Shown here piece after piece: positions 1 through 6,478 of a stretch of DNA of 20,183 bases. Each line of letters starts with the position of its first letter. Within the stretch, counting starts at the first letter, position 1. The notes beneath the pieces were generated by a model. The model was not told the origin of the DNA. It saw nothing but the letters and a program-made list of their open reading frames with translations, and searched no databases. Origin of the DNA: a virus. Where the stretch lies: the IMG/VR virus record IMGVR_UViG_3300006793_000392, positions 1 to 20,183 of that record, one strand, 5' to 3'. The translations under genes were made by a program, and so were the position numbers.

Positions 1-813
1 GCTAAGAAGTCAAAAGGCTGGTTTTGTGAGCTGCTAACCGTCAATGATACAAAGCGAGAAGATGGCGCGCCGGTTATAGGTCCAGATATAATCCAGCAAG
101 AGCGTGACGAAGGGATGAGCGAGGAAAAGATACAGCAAGAATACTACTGCTCTTTTGATGCTCAAATACCTGGGGCTATTTATGCGACTCAACTAGCAAC
201 AGCAAGAGATGATAGAAGGATAGGTTCTATACCTGTTGAGCCGTCGATAAAAGTCCACACTGCTTGGGATTTAGGTATAAGCGACGCTATGTCTATTTGG
301 TTCTTTCAGATAGTTGGTAAAGAGGTTCGATTACTTCACTATTATGAGAATAACAATCAGGGAATAGAGCATTACATCCAATATCTTCAAGAATTCGCTG
401 CAAAGCATGGTATTAGTTATGATCAACATCTAGCGCCACACGATATAGAAGTTAGAGAGCTATCAACAGGTAAGACTCGCAAAGCTACAGCAGCTAGGAT
501 GGGCATTAGCTTTCGCACAGTGCAGCGACCTAAAACAAAATCAGAAGGCCATGATGCAGTAAGACGTATATTTCCACGACTATGGATAGACGACACAAGA
601 GCGGAGCATGGTTTAAATTGCATATCTAGTTATCAGTATGAGTGGGATGATAAGAAAGGCATATTTAAAACCCAACCGCTGCATGATTGGGCCTCTCACG
701 GTGCTGACGCACTACAAACATTAGCTTTAGGCTGGTCTGAGAATATGGGAGGCAAGCCGAGAGCATCAAATAACGCTAGACCAATGCAGGTTAAATTCAA
801 TGTGTTCGGTTAG
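1..813 (+). CDS. Terminase large subunit, C-terminal part (5' end outside window)
   Basis: Packaging motor subunit that cuts concatemeric DNA and drives it into the prohead through the portal. The frame is open from base 1, so the gene enters from the left. The visible 270 codons are the end of the ATPase region and the whole RNase H-like nuclease domain. The Walker A/B motifs lie upstream and cannot be checked. Candidate nuclease acids are Asp at codon 90 (in AWDLGISDA), Asp at codon 148 (after PH) and Asp at codon 236 (in HGADAL), the spacing and context usual for large terminases. It is followed by portal and capsid genes, as expected. An internal ATG at 115 gives a shorter reading, but coding signal continues to the window edge, so that ATG is not the start. 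The next gene begins 14 bases before this stop, in another frame. Confidence 0.93.
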   Translation, partial: AKKSKGWFCELLTVNDTKREDGAPVIGPDIIQQERDEGMSEEKIQQEYYCSFDAQIPGAIYATQLATARDDRRIGSIPVEPSIKVHTAWDLGISDAMSIWFFQIVGKEVRLLHYYENNNQGIEHYIQYLQEFAAKHGISYDQHLAPHDIEVRELSTGKTRKATAARMGISFRTVQRPKTKSEGHDAVRRIFPRLWIDDTRAEHGLNCISSYQYEWDDKKGIFKTQPLHDWASHGADALQTLALGWSENMGGKPRASNNARPMQVKFNVFG

Positions 814-1138
814 CGTTTATGTCGTGTTTGAGGATGGAGAGACAAACCATATCCTAAAGCCGTTCCTGAATCCTTTGATTAACCACTGCTTTCTAATCAT
901 ACCGGACGGCGACAGATTAATAGTAAGCAACAAAACAATAGATAAGCTTGAAATTTATACACTTGCCAAAATTGGTGATATACTACAAAACAAATCCGTT
1001 ATCAAGATAAAGCCGAAGAAATCAAAAAGAGCTATCATGATGAATACTTGCGTGGGGCATGTTAAACAATATCTAGGTGTTAGAAATCCTTTTATCCTTA
1101 CACCTTACCAGTTATACAGGAGCTTACAAAATGGGTAG
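800..1138 (+). CDS. Small phage protein with permuted papain-like (His...Cys) arrangement
   Basis: 112-residue protein of uncertain function between the terminase and portal genes. The start overlaps the terminase end by 14 bases and has an AGG at 788-790 as a modest ribosome binding site. Two segments stand out. Around residue 29 is NHCFLI followed by a hydrophobic strand and a polar turn. Near the C-terminus is NTCVGHVKQYLG with Cys84 at a helix start, then TPYQLYRSL. His-first, Cys-later order with a Cys-led helix is what circularly permuted NlpC/P60-like (papain-fold) proteins show, so a small thiol hydrolase or an inactive relative is possible. This is inference from the pattern and from memory of similar phage ORFs beside terminase genes. 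There is no signal peptide or membrane segment. It could equally be a small virion or packaging accessory protein. Confidence 0.72.
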   Translation: MCSVSVYVVFEDGETNHILKPFLNPLINHCFLIIPDGDRLIVSNKTIDKLEIYTLAKIGDILQNKSVIKIKPKKSKRAIMMNTCVGHVKQYLGVRNPFILTPYQLYRSLQNG

Positions 1139-1439
1139 CAGTCCGAAACGTCCAGCTAAGACAGCAGAAGAAAAAGCATTAGAAGTGCGTCAACGCTCTT
1201 TGCTTGATAAAGAGATAGAAGAAAACGAAGAAAGATTCAAAATGCTTGCTAGAGGTAAGCTTGGTCGAGCTTCACTATTATCGGGCGCAGCAGTAACGCC
1301 AGCAACAGCAGCGAGCGCAGGTACTAGAGGCGGTAGTGGCGGTGCAGGCTCTTTAATTGGCGCGAGTGGTGGAAGTGCAACATCAGGCGCAACAAGTCGA
1401 ACAATATCAAGTTCAAGACCTTCACGGGTAGTGCGATAA
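1131..1439 (+). CDS. Small Gly/Ser/Ala-rich phage protein upstream of portal
   Basis: 102-residue protein starting at ATG 1131. I prefer this start to the in-frame ATG at 1077 because an AGGAG site (1118-1122) sits 8 bases before it and the earlier start would lie deep inside the previous gene. The N-terminal half is charged and probably a helix (KTAEEKALEVRQRSLLDKEI). The C-terminal half is low-complexity Gly, Ser, Ala and Thr and ends in a basic SRPSRVVR. Short proteins beginning MGSSPK-like just before a T7-type portal are common in podoviruses and their role is not known to me. Its stop overlaps the portal start (TAATG), so the two are translationally coupled. A minor virion or assembly factor is a guess from position. 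Confidence 0.75.
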   Translation: MGSSPKRPAKTAEEKALEVRQRSLLDKEIEENEERFKMLARGKLGRASLLSGAAVTPATAASAGTRGGSGGAGSLIGASGGSATSGATSRTISSSRPSRVVR

Positions 1440-3007
1440 TGGCTGCTATACCAGAAGGTCTAGGTAGCCTTAGAAGTATTAAAGAGCGCGAAAAGAAAGC
1501 GTTTGAGCAAATGTCGAAGTGGGAGGATGTGCTTGATGATGCTTATGAATACTTCCTGCCTCAAAGAAACCTATTTAACAGAGATGATAAAGGCCAAAAG
1601 AAGATGGATAGAATCTTTGATTCGACCTCTCTCGACTCTATCAAACAGGGGGCATCTAAACTTCAAGAGAATATCGCGCCTATTTGGTCAAGATGGGCTA
1701 AGTTCGAACCTTCTAACGAAGTGTTAAGACTTATAGAGGAGTCAGGGCAAGAGTCTGAGACTGAAATAAGGAAAGCACTGGAAGAACAGGCGGAAGTACT
1801 CTTTGATGTACTTAATAGGAGTAACTTTGGCACTCAGTTTTTTGAGTTTGCTTTAGATCTACTTATCGGTACAGCAACCATGATGGTTGACGAGGATGAA
1901 TCAGAAGAAATGCCTGTTATCTTTAGTTCGGTTCCTCAGATTGGTATAGCATTTGAGGAAGGTCCGCATGGAACAGTTGAAACTCACTTTAGGCGATTTA
2001 AGGTAAAGGCGCGCAATATCGAGCGTAAATGGCCTGGGTTTGAGGTATCAAGCGAGTTAGACGCATTAATCAAGGATTCACCTGATACAGATGTTGATAT
2101 TTGTCAGGGTTTAATGTTTGAGCCTAAAGAGCAAGAATATCACGCGGTTGTATGGTGTAAGAATGAAGAGAAAGCATCTTGGGTTGAGTCTTACGGTGAA
2201 TCATCCCCTATGGTTACATCTAGATACTCTAAAACGGCTGGTGAAATCAGAGGTCGTGGCCCTTGTTTGGATGTATTACCTGATGTTAAGTCGCTGAATA
2301 AGGCAAAAGAATTTGCATTGACTAAGTCGGCTATTGATCTGAGTGGTATCTGGACTGCAACCGATGACGGTGTGAGCAATCCTTACAATATCACTATAGC
2401 GCCAGGTGTAGTCATTCCGGTAGGCTCCAATAACACATCTAACCCTTCGTTAGCTAGACTGGACACAGGTGCTAATCTTGAGCTAAGTCTATTTGAAATC
2501 AATGAACTACAAACCTCTATTAAACGAGCTTTATTCAGTGATGTTAGAGAGCCAAGCGACGCGGTAGTTTCAGCAACTCAATTTGCTATTGAGGCTAGAG
2601 AGTTAGCTAAGAGGATAGGGTCTGCATTTGGTCGATTGCAAACTGAGGCGCTAATTCCAATACTAAAGCGCGTACACTTCATCCTAAAGAGCAGAGGCGT
2701 AGTTCAGCCGATTGTTATCGGTGGTCGCGAGGTAAATATCAAGTTCACTTCACCGCTAGCGAGGGCGCAAGATGCAGAAGATTTACTCTCAGTACAACAA
2801 GCGGTTGCCTTCACGCTTGAAACAGCAGGGCCAGATCAAGCTAAAATGGCCTACAAGCTTGAAGACTTCGGAACCTGGGCGGCAGAGAAGACAGGCATGC
2901 CACAAGAGCTAGTCAGAACGTCATCTGAGAAAGCTCAAGTAATCCAAGCTGGTGCAGAGGCAGCGCAACAAGGCATGGTTCAAGGTCAACCGCCACAGGG
3001 GGCTTAA
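1439..3007 (+). CDS. Portal protein (T7-type head-to-tail connecting protein)
   Basis: 522-residue connector, close in length to T7 gp8 (536). It would form the dodecameric ring at one capsid vertex through which DNA enters and leaves. The N-terminus has the family look: a charged helix, then YFLPQRN at residues 38-44, RIFDST at 58-63, and a Trp-containing PIWSRWAKF segment near 81-89. The middle carries the clip/stem-like region and the last ~25 residues are Gln/Ala/Gly-rich and probably flexible. The order terminase, small protein, portal, scaffold, capsid is typical. The start is the ATG in TAATG shared with the preceding gene, and the stop overlaps the next start the same way. No truncation or frameshift is seen. 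Identification rests on family knowledge and context, with high confidence. Confidence 0.93.
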   Translation: MAAIPEGLGSLRSIKEREKKAFEQMSKWEDVLDDAYEYFLPQRNLFNRDDKGQKKMDRIFDSTSLDSIKQGASKLQENIAPIWSRWAKFEPSNEVLRLIEESGQESETEIRKALEEQAEVLFDVLNRSNFGTQFFEFALDLLIGTATMMVDEDESEEMPVIFSSVPQIGIAFEEGPHGTVETHFRRFKVKARNIERKWPGFEVSSELDALIKDSPDTDVDICQGLMFEPKEQEYHAVVWCKNEEKASWVESYGESSPMVTSRYSKTAGEIRGRGPCLDVLPDVKSLNKAKEFALTKSAIDLSGIWTATDDGVSNPYNITIAPGVVIPVGSNNTSNPSLARLDTGANLELSLFEINELQTSIKRALFSDVREPSDAVVSATQFAIEARELAKRIGSAFGRLQTEALIPILKRVHFILKSRGVVQPIVIGGREVNIKFTSPLARAQDAEDLLSVQQAVAFTLETAGPDQAKMAYKLEDFGTWAAEKTGMPQELVRTSSEKAQVIQAGAEAAQQGMVQGQPPQGA

Positions 3008-3297
3008 TGAGCTGGCAAGATATAGAAGATTCGCTATCGCCTGAATCCAAGCTAAAGGCAGAGAAAGCGGCAGCAGTAAGAAAGCAAGCTGAATCAGACA
3101 TAGCTAAAGCTTACGCTCGCTGTTTTGCGTCAGATGATGGAAAGAGGGTGATTGCTGATTTGACTAACCGTTTCATTATTACTAATAACACCCCTCTTGA
3201 TGCTGTTAATGTGAATTATGTTGCAGCTTACAAGAATGGCGAGAAAGGCGTAGTGAATACAATAATCAGTCTAATAACAAAAGCAGAGGTGATCTAG
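3007..3297 (+). CDS. Bbp19-like phage protein
   Basis: 96-residue protein. After a charged N-terminal helix (about residues 12-40) comes the compact motif CFASDDGKRVIADLTNRF, then NVNYVAAYKNGEKGVVNTII. The 'DGK-x-V-x-x-DL ... R-x-GE/K' pattern is the one I associate with the Bbp19 family, named after Bordetella phage BPP-1 and found between portal and scaffold genes in podoviruses. A role in head assembly is inferred from position; no biochemical function is known to me. The start lies in a TAATG overlap with the portal stop and is preceded by a strong AGGGGG site. The stop overlaps the GTG start of the next gene (TAGTG). This is part of a tightly packed head operon. Confidence 0.82.
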   Translation: MSWQDIEDSLSPESKLKAEKAAAVRKQAESDIAKAYARCFASDDGKRVIADLTNRFIITNNTPLDAVNVNYVAAYKNGEKGVVNTIISLITKAEVI

Positions 3298-3728
3298 TGG
3301 AGTATATAGTCAATATCGAGCAAATGAGGGCGGAACTTAAGGAGTCCGGCATCAAGCAAGCTATGAATATGAAAGAAGAAACAATAATTAAAAAGCACAA
3401 AGAGCTTAATAATCCTGATGAGGCTGAGCAAGGGGCTAAAGCATCTTTTGAGGTTAATATAACTAAAGCTGATCAAGTGTTCTTTGATAATATAGGTCTA
3501 GAGGCTGAATGGTTAGCTTCTATCGCTAATCAGTATGACTTTGATAGATTCGCCTATGTTCACAAATTTAAGGCGTTTAGGTGTTATCGAGGTAACAATC
3601 AGGTTGAGTGGGTTAGTATCAACGATTTAAGTTTAATCAACATCAAAAAAGAAATAACAAGCACAATGATGACGTTCCAACCGTTACAAAAAGATAAACA
3701 AATTATAAAGCTACCGTGGAGAAAGTAA
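3297..3728 (+). CDS. Hypothetical phage head-region protein (GTG start)
   Basis: 143-residue protein that I do not recognise. It starts with GTG at 3297, overlapping the previous stop by one base (TAGTG). An AGAGGTGAT ribosome binding site immediately upstream supports this start. The first ~60 residues are charged, probably helical (KQAMNMKEETIIKKHKELN). Residues ~60-143 look globular, with aromatic segments (FDRFAYVHKFKAFRCYRG, VEWVSIND) and a basic C-terminal LPWRK. No signal peptide, membrane segment or catalytic motif is visible. Its place between the Bbp19-like protein and the scaffold suggests a part in portal or head assembly. This position often holds variable small proteins, so an accessory function is equally possible. 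Confidence 0.75.
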   Translation: MEYIVNIEQMRAELKESGIKQAMNMKEETIIKKHKELNNPDEAEQGAKASFEVNITKADQVFFDNIGLEAEWLASIANQYDFDRFAYVHKFKAFRCYRGNNQVEWVSINDLSLINIKKEITSTMMTFQPLQKDKQIIKLPWRK

Positions 3729-3729
3729 G

Positions 3730-4473
3730 ATGAGTGAAGAAGCAAACGAAGCGCCAGAGGTTCAAGAGAGCGCGCCAGAGAGTCTATTAGATGAGTCTGC
3801 GCCAGAGCTAACAGAAGGCGAGTGGTTTCAGTCTGATGGTGTTAAGGGTGTAGGTGAGACGCCAGAGTGGTATCAATCAGATCACTTTAAGAACGTAAAC
3901 GAGCAAGCTAGAGCCTATGGTGAGCTACAAAAGAAGTTTGGATCTTTCACTGGCGCACCGAAAGACGGTTATGAGTTGCCAGGAGGTTTCGATAAGGATG
4001 ACGCATTAGCGGCTGAGTATATCGAACTAGCTACAAACATGGGCATGAATCAAGAAGGGTTCACGAAAGGCTTTGAGTTGTTGTCAGCTCAAACCAATGT
4101 CGCACAGGAAATTAGCCAAGAGGCAGAGCTGGCTAAACTAGGCGATAATGCAGGGCAGCGCATTAAAGCGGTTGAAAGCGCGCTTAAATTTAAAGCCGGC
4201 GATAAGTATGATGAGGTCAAAGATATGATCACAACTGCTGATAGTGTCTTGCTGGCTGAGAGTTTAATCAAAGCTTTCTCGCCTAAAAAGCTACCGATTG
4301 ATGGCGGTGAAAATCCGACTGGCATTACCTGGAGAGACATTGAGATAGAGATGGAACGCAAGGATGAGAATGACAACTGGCTGCGCTCTGTTGACCGCGA
4401 TCACGAACTAAAGATCCAGCGAATGATGAAAGAGTACGGCGGTAACAAACCAAATATTCAACAATTTGGTTGA
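3730..4473 (+). CDS. Capsid assembly scaffolding protein
   Basis: 247-residue acidic protein that would guide capsid protein into proheads and then leave. The first 30 residues are acidic and contain repeated APE/SAPE units (residues 8-26). Residues 31-58 hold two near-copies of the family motif EW(F/Y)QSD-x2-K-x-V. Then comes RAYGELQKKFGSFTGAPKDGYELP, which is typical of podovirus scaffolds. The middle is helix-forming (about 90-160) and the C-terminus is basic and helical (HELKIQRMMKEYG), as expected for the capsid-binding end of a scaffold. A GGAGA site at 3718-3722 supports ATG 3730. It lies directly before the capsid gene, the usual order. No protease gene is seen, so the scaffold may exit without cleavage. 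Confidence 0.88.
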   Translation: MSEEANEAPEVQESAPESLLDESAPELTEGEWFQSDGVKGVGETPEWYQSDHFKNVNEQARAYGELQKKFGSFTGAPKDGYELPGGFDKDDALAAEYIELATNMGMNQEGFTKGFELLSAQTNVAQEISQEAELAKLGDNAGQRIKAVESALKFKAGDKYDEVKDMITTADSVLLAESLIKAFSPKKLPIDGGENPTGITWRDIEIEMERKDENDNWLRSVDRDHELKIQRMMKEYGGNKPNIQQFG

Positions 4474-4477
4474 ATAC

Positions 4478-4506
4478 TTGCAACAAATAGTCAGAATAGC
4501 TATAAT
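4478..4506 (+). promoter_or_regulatory. Sigma70-type promoter for the capsid unit
   Basis: A -35-like TTGCAA (4478-4483) is separated by exactly 17 bases from a perfect -10 TATAAT (4501-4506). It begins just after the scaffold stop and points at the capsid gene, in the only sizeable non-coding gap of the head operon. Expected transcript start is near 4513, giving a leader of about 130 bases. The -35 matches 4 of 6 consensus bases. Use by host RNA polymerase is inferred. Confidence 0.72.
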
Positions 4507-4535
4507 TTAGCCAATCGGACAACTTCCCACCGAAG

Positions 4536-4583
4536 CCCGTTTAAAGTTTTAAAGGTTTTAGTACAGACCTCGCTTTAGGCGGG
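4536..4583 (+). promoter_or_regulatory. Structured RNA hairpin in capsid mRNA leader
   Basis: CCCGTTTAAAG (4536-4546) pairs along its full 11 bases with CTTTAGGCGGG (4573-4583), using two consecutive G-U pairs. Inside, AGGT (4553-4556) pairs with ACCT (4567-4570) around a 10-base loop, leaving an asymmetric internal loop. No T-run follows, so this is not a terminator. It sits shortly after the predicted transcript start. Possible roles are mRNA stabilisation, RNase III processing, or protein binding. All are inferences. Confidence 0.6.
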
Positions 4584-4600
4584 ACAATCAAATACTAAAT

Positions 4601-4637
4601 CCTCAAAGAAATATTTAATTCAATTCTATTTTTGAGG
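4601..4637 (+). promoter_or_regulatory. Hairpin covering the ribosome binding site of the capsid gene
   Basis: CCTCAAAGA (4601-4609) pairs with TTTTTGAGG (4629-4637), giving nine base pairs including one G-U, with a 19-base A/T-rich loop. The 3' arm contains the GAGG (4634-4637) that serves as ribosome binding site for ATG 4646. Folding would hide that site. This suggests translational control of the capsid protein, but no regulator is identified. Confidence 0.58.
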
Positions 4638-4645
4638 TAATCAAA

Positions 4646-5476
4646 ATGAGTAAGACACTATCTAGTGTAGCAGTCACAGAATTTGATTCAATGGTAAAGA
4701 AAGCCTACCAAGGCAAGGGTGTGTTAAAACCCTCTGTTACCATTCGGAACAATGTTGTAGCTGATACATATAAATTTCGCAAGTTAGGCAAAGGTCTAGC
4801 TAACCAAAAATCGACATCAGACTTAGTTACGCCTATGGATGTATCGCATAGTCTAGCAACTGCAACTTTAGCTAATTGGAATGCTCCAGAATATACGGAT
4901 ATTTTCGATCAAGCAGAAGTTAACTTTGACGAAAAGCAAGAATTAGCAGAGGCTATCGCTGGCGCTTTGGGTCGTCGTTCAGATCAAATCATCATTGATG
5001 CGATGGACGCAGGTACGCCAGACGCAAGTGATATTACAGTTGCTACCAACTTGAAGGTTGCTAACCTAATCTCAGCTAAGGTCGCTCTAAAAGACCAAGG
5101 TGTGGGTGATGGCGAGTTGTTTTTTGTTGGCTCTGCTTTAGGTCTAAGTGGTCTATTAAACGACAGCACAGCAACTAACGCGGATTACGCGAACATCAAA
5201 GCTTTAGTTAACGGTGATATTAAGTCATTTATGGGCTTCACTTTTAACTTTATCGAAACACGCGACGAAGGCGGCTTAACGGTTGCATCTGATATCGTTG
5301 ATTCATACGCATACCATAAAGGTGCAATTGGTATGGCTCAAGGTTTCGAGAACAAAACTAGTGTTGATTGGGTTCCTGAGCGTACAGCTTGGTTATCTAA
5401 TGGTATGCTAAAAGCGGGGGCCGTGGTTCGTGACACTGGCGGTTATGTTAAAGTTCAATACGACCAAACGGCTTAG
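4646..5476 (+). CDS. Major capsid protein
   Basis: 276-residue protein expected to form the icosahedral shell with the HK97 fold. It follows the scaffold and precedes a small probable decoration protein. The N-terminal segment SVAVTEFDSMVKKAYQ and the later stretches WNAPEYTDIFDQAEVNFDE and ALGRRSDQIIIDAMDAGT resemble capsid proteins of BPP-1-type podoviruses as I know them. The length is in the range for that type. No N-terminal delta domain or protease site is obvious. The start is ATG 4646, with GAGG at 4634-4637 as ribosome binding site; that site lies in a hairpin. It has its own promoter (4478-4506), and a terminator follows the next gene (5757-5784), so this protein should be made at a higher rate than its neighbours. 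Family assignment is from memory and context. Confidence 0.88.
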   Translation: MSKTLSSVAVTEFDSMVKKAYQGKGVLKPSVTIRNNVVADTYKFRKLGKGLANQKSTSDLVTPMDVSHSLATATLANWNAPEYTDIFDQAEVNFDEKQELAEAIAGALGRRSDQIIIDAMDAGTPDASDITVATNLKVANLISAKVALKDQGVGDGELFFVGSALGLSGLLNDSTATNADYANIKALVNGDIKSFMGFTFNFIETRDEGGLTVASDIVDSYAYHKGAIGMAQGFENKTSVDWVPERTAWLSNGMLKAGAVVRDTGGYVKVQYDQTA

Positions 5477-5485
5477 GGGGTTATC

Positions 5486-5755
5486 ATGGCTTTTTCAAGA
5501 GATGGTTTAGCGCGCATTGGTTCGGGTACAGGTTCAGCACCTTCAATCTGGTCATACGCAAGCACTGATGCAATAGCAACAGTAAATACTGCGGGTTATT
5601 TTAATGACGCATCAGCAGAGTTAGGGATTAGAGATGTCATTTTAGTTACTGACACTGCTACTCCAACAACTAATTGGTGTGTCGTTTTAACTAACGCGGC
5701 TGGCGTTGTTGATGTTTCTGACGGCACAGCGATCGCGGAAACCGACACTGACTAA
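5486..5755 (+). CDS. Probable head decoration/cement protein
   Basis: 89-residue protein just after the capsid gene with a strong AGGGGG site (5475-5480) before ATG 5486. It shows the pattern MAFSRDGLARIG...APSIWSYASTDAIATVNTAGYFND followed by beta-rich hydrophobic strands (IRDVILVTDT, WCVVLTN) and VSDGTAIAETDTD at the end. Small proteins with 'DA-x-ATV-x-x-x-GYFN' are frequent in phage head operons and are usually listed as hypothetical or virion-associated. Co-transcription with the capsid gene alone, bracketed by a promoter and a terminator, suggests it is needed in similar amounts, which fits a capsid-decorating protein. That function is inferred, not shown. No Cys-rich, membrane or catalytic feature is present. 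Confidence 0.8.
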   Translation: MAFSRDGLARIGSGTGSAPSIWSYASTDAIATVNTAGYFNDASAELGIRDVILVTDTATPTTNWCVVLTNAAGVVDVSDGTAIAETDTD

Positions 5756-5756
5756 C

Positions 5757-5784
5757 AAGGGGGCTTCGGCCCTCTTTCTTTTCT
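5757..5784 (+). terminator. Rho-independent terminator after capsid/decoration unit
   Basis: AAGGGGGC (5757-5764) pairs with GCCCTCTT (5769-5776), eight base pairs with one G-U, around a stable TTCG tetraloop. It runs into a T-rich tail (TCTTTTCTTT). It begins one base after the decoration gene stop. Tail genes start 18 bases further on with no clear promoter, so partial read-through probably lets them be expressed at a lower level. Confidence 0.88.
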
Positions 5785-5801
5785 TTCATATAGGTTAACT
5801 C

Positions 5802-6356
5802 ATGGCTAGTAAATTAGATTTAGTTTCTAACGCCCTAATTTTAATTGGCGATGAACCCTTAAATAGTTTGGTGGGTAATTCCCGCGCTCAAAAAGTAGCA
5901 GCCAACCTATATGACAATATAGTCCAAAACGAATTAACAAAGCATAGATGGGGGTTTGCTAGACGCAAGGCTCAATTAGCTTTATTAACAGAAACACCTT
6001 TAGACGACTGGCAGAACGCCTATCAACTACCAGCGGACTTGCTTACGCTAATTAAGATTAATCCTAATGTTGGCTACCAAATATACGGCAGCAAAGTTTA
6101 TACAAACTTATCAGAGGCTTTATATTGCGATTATATAAGTAATGTAAGCGAATCAGAATGGCCTGTTTATTTCTCTAAGATGGTCGAATACGCCCTAGCC
6201 AGGGACTTTGCTTCATCTATAAGGGATAGCGCGGCCTCAGCGGATAGGATGGCGCAAGAGTACCTAAATGCTTCAAGAATGGCGAGAGCTACAGATTCTA
6301 TGCAGCACCCACAAACACCTATCGTTAACAAGCCTTTTATTAATGTGAGATTCTAA
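5802..6356 (+). CDS. Tail adaptor / tail tubular protein A (T7 gp11-like)
   Basis: 184-residue protein, close in length to T7 gp11 (196). It should form the ring joining the portal to the nozzle. Family features seen: N-terminal DLVSNALILIGDEPLNSL, then AANLYDNIVQNELTKHRWGFARRKAQLA, then a YQLPADLLTLI segment (near residue 75), and a C-terminal helix with MVEYALARDFASSI. These are the recurring parts of the gp11 family. A short AGG (5792-5794) precedes ATG 5802. It is the first gene after the terminator, so its transcription depends on read-through or an unseen promoter. The stop overlaps a 40-residue ORF start (TAATG). High confidence. Confidence 0.92.
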   Translation: MASKLDLVSNALILIGDEPLNSLVGNSRAQKVAANLYDNIVQNELTKHRWGFARRKAQLALLTETPLDDWQNAYQLPADLLTLIKINPNVGYQIYGSKVYTNLSEALYCDYISNVSESEWPVYFSKMVEYALARDFASSIRDSAASADRMAQEYLNASRMARATDSMQHPQTPIVNKPFINVRF

Positions 6357-6478
6357 TGGCGTTTGACTTCAATTTTTTATCAAATACGGGGGGCTGCAAC
6401 TCCGTAGGAGCCCGAGCTATTGTTTTATGTGTGGAGGGTGCAACCTCGACCGCAGATATACATTTGGTGGCTCGCTAA
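6356..6478 (+). CDS. Small ORF (40 residues) between the two tail tube genes
   Basis: This ORF exactly fills the gap between gp11-like and gp12-like genes. Its ATG overlaps the preceding stop (TAATG at 6354-6358) and its TAA (6476-6478) directly abuts the next ATG at 6479. The peptide begins MAFDFNFLSNTGGCNSVGAR and ends TSTADIHLVAR, has two cysteines, and has no membrane segment. The beginning 'MAF....L...G' weakly recalls the decoration-like protein at 5486-5755. The ribosome binding site is poor (GTGAG near 6345). It could be a real small protein, a coupling ORF that hands ribosomes to the nozzle gene, or a remnant. The tight fit is the main support. Confidence 0.5.
   Translation: MAFDFNFLSNTGGCNSVGARAIVLCVEGATSTADIHLVAR

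Noticed and set aside
1077-1130. Earlier in-frame ATG for the small protein before the portal
   Set aside because: It lies inside the previous gene and lacks a good ribosome site, whereas ATG 1131 has AGGAG at ideal distance.
4474-4645. tRNA or small protein gene in the capsid leader gap
   Set aside because: No cloverleaf or CCA end and no ORF with a ribosome site; the gap is explained by a promoter and two hairpins.
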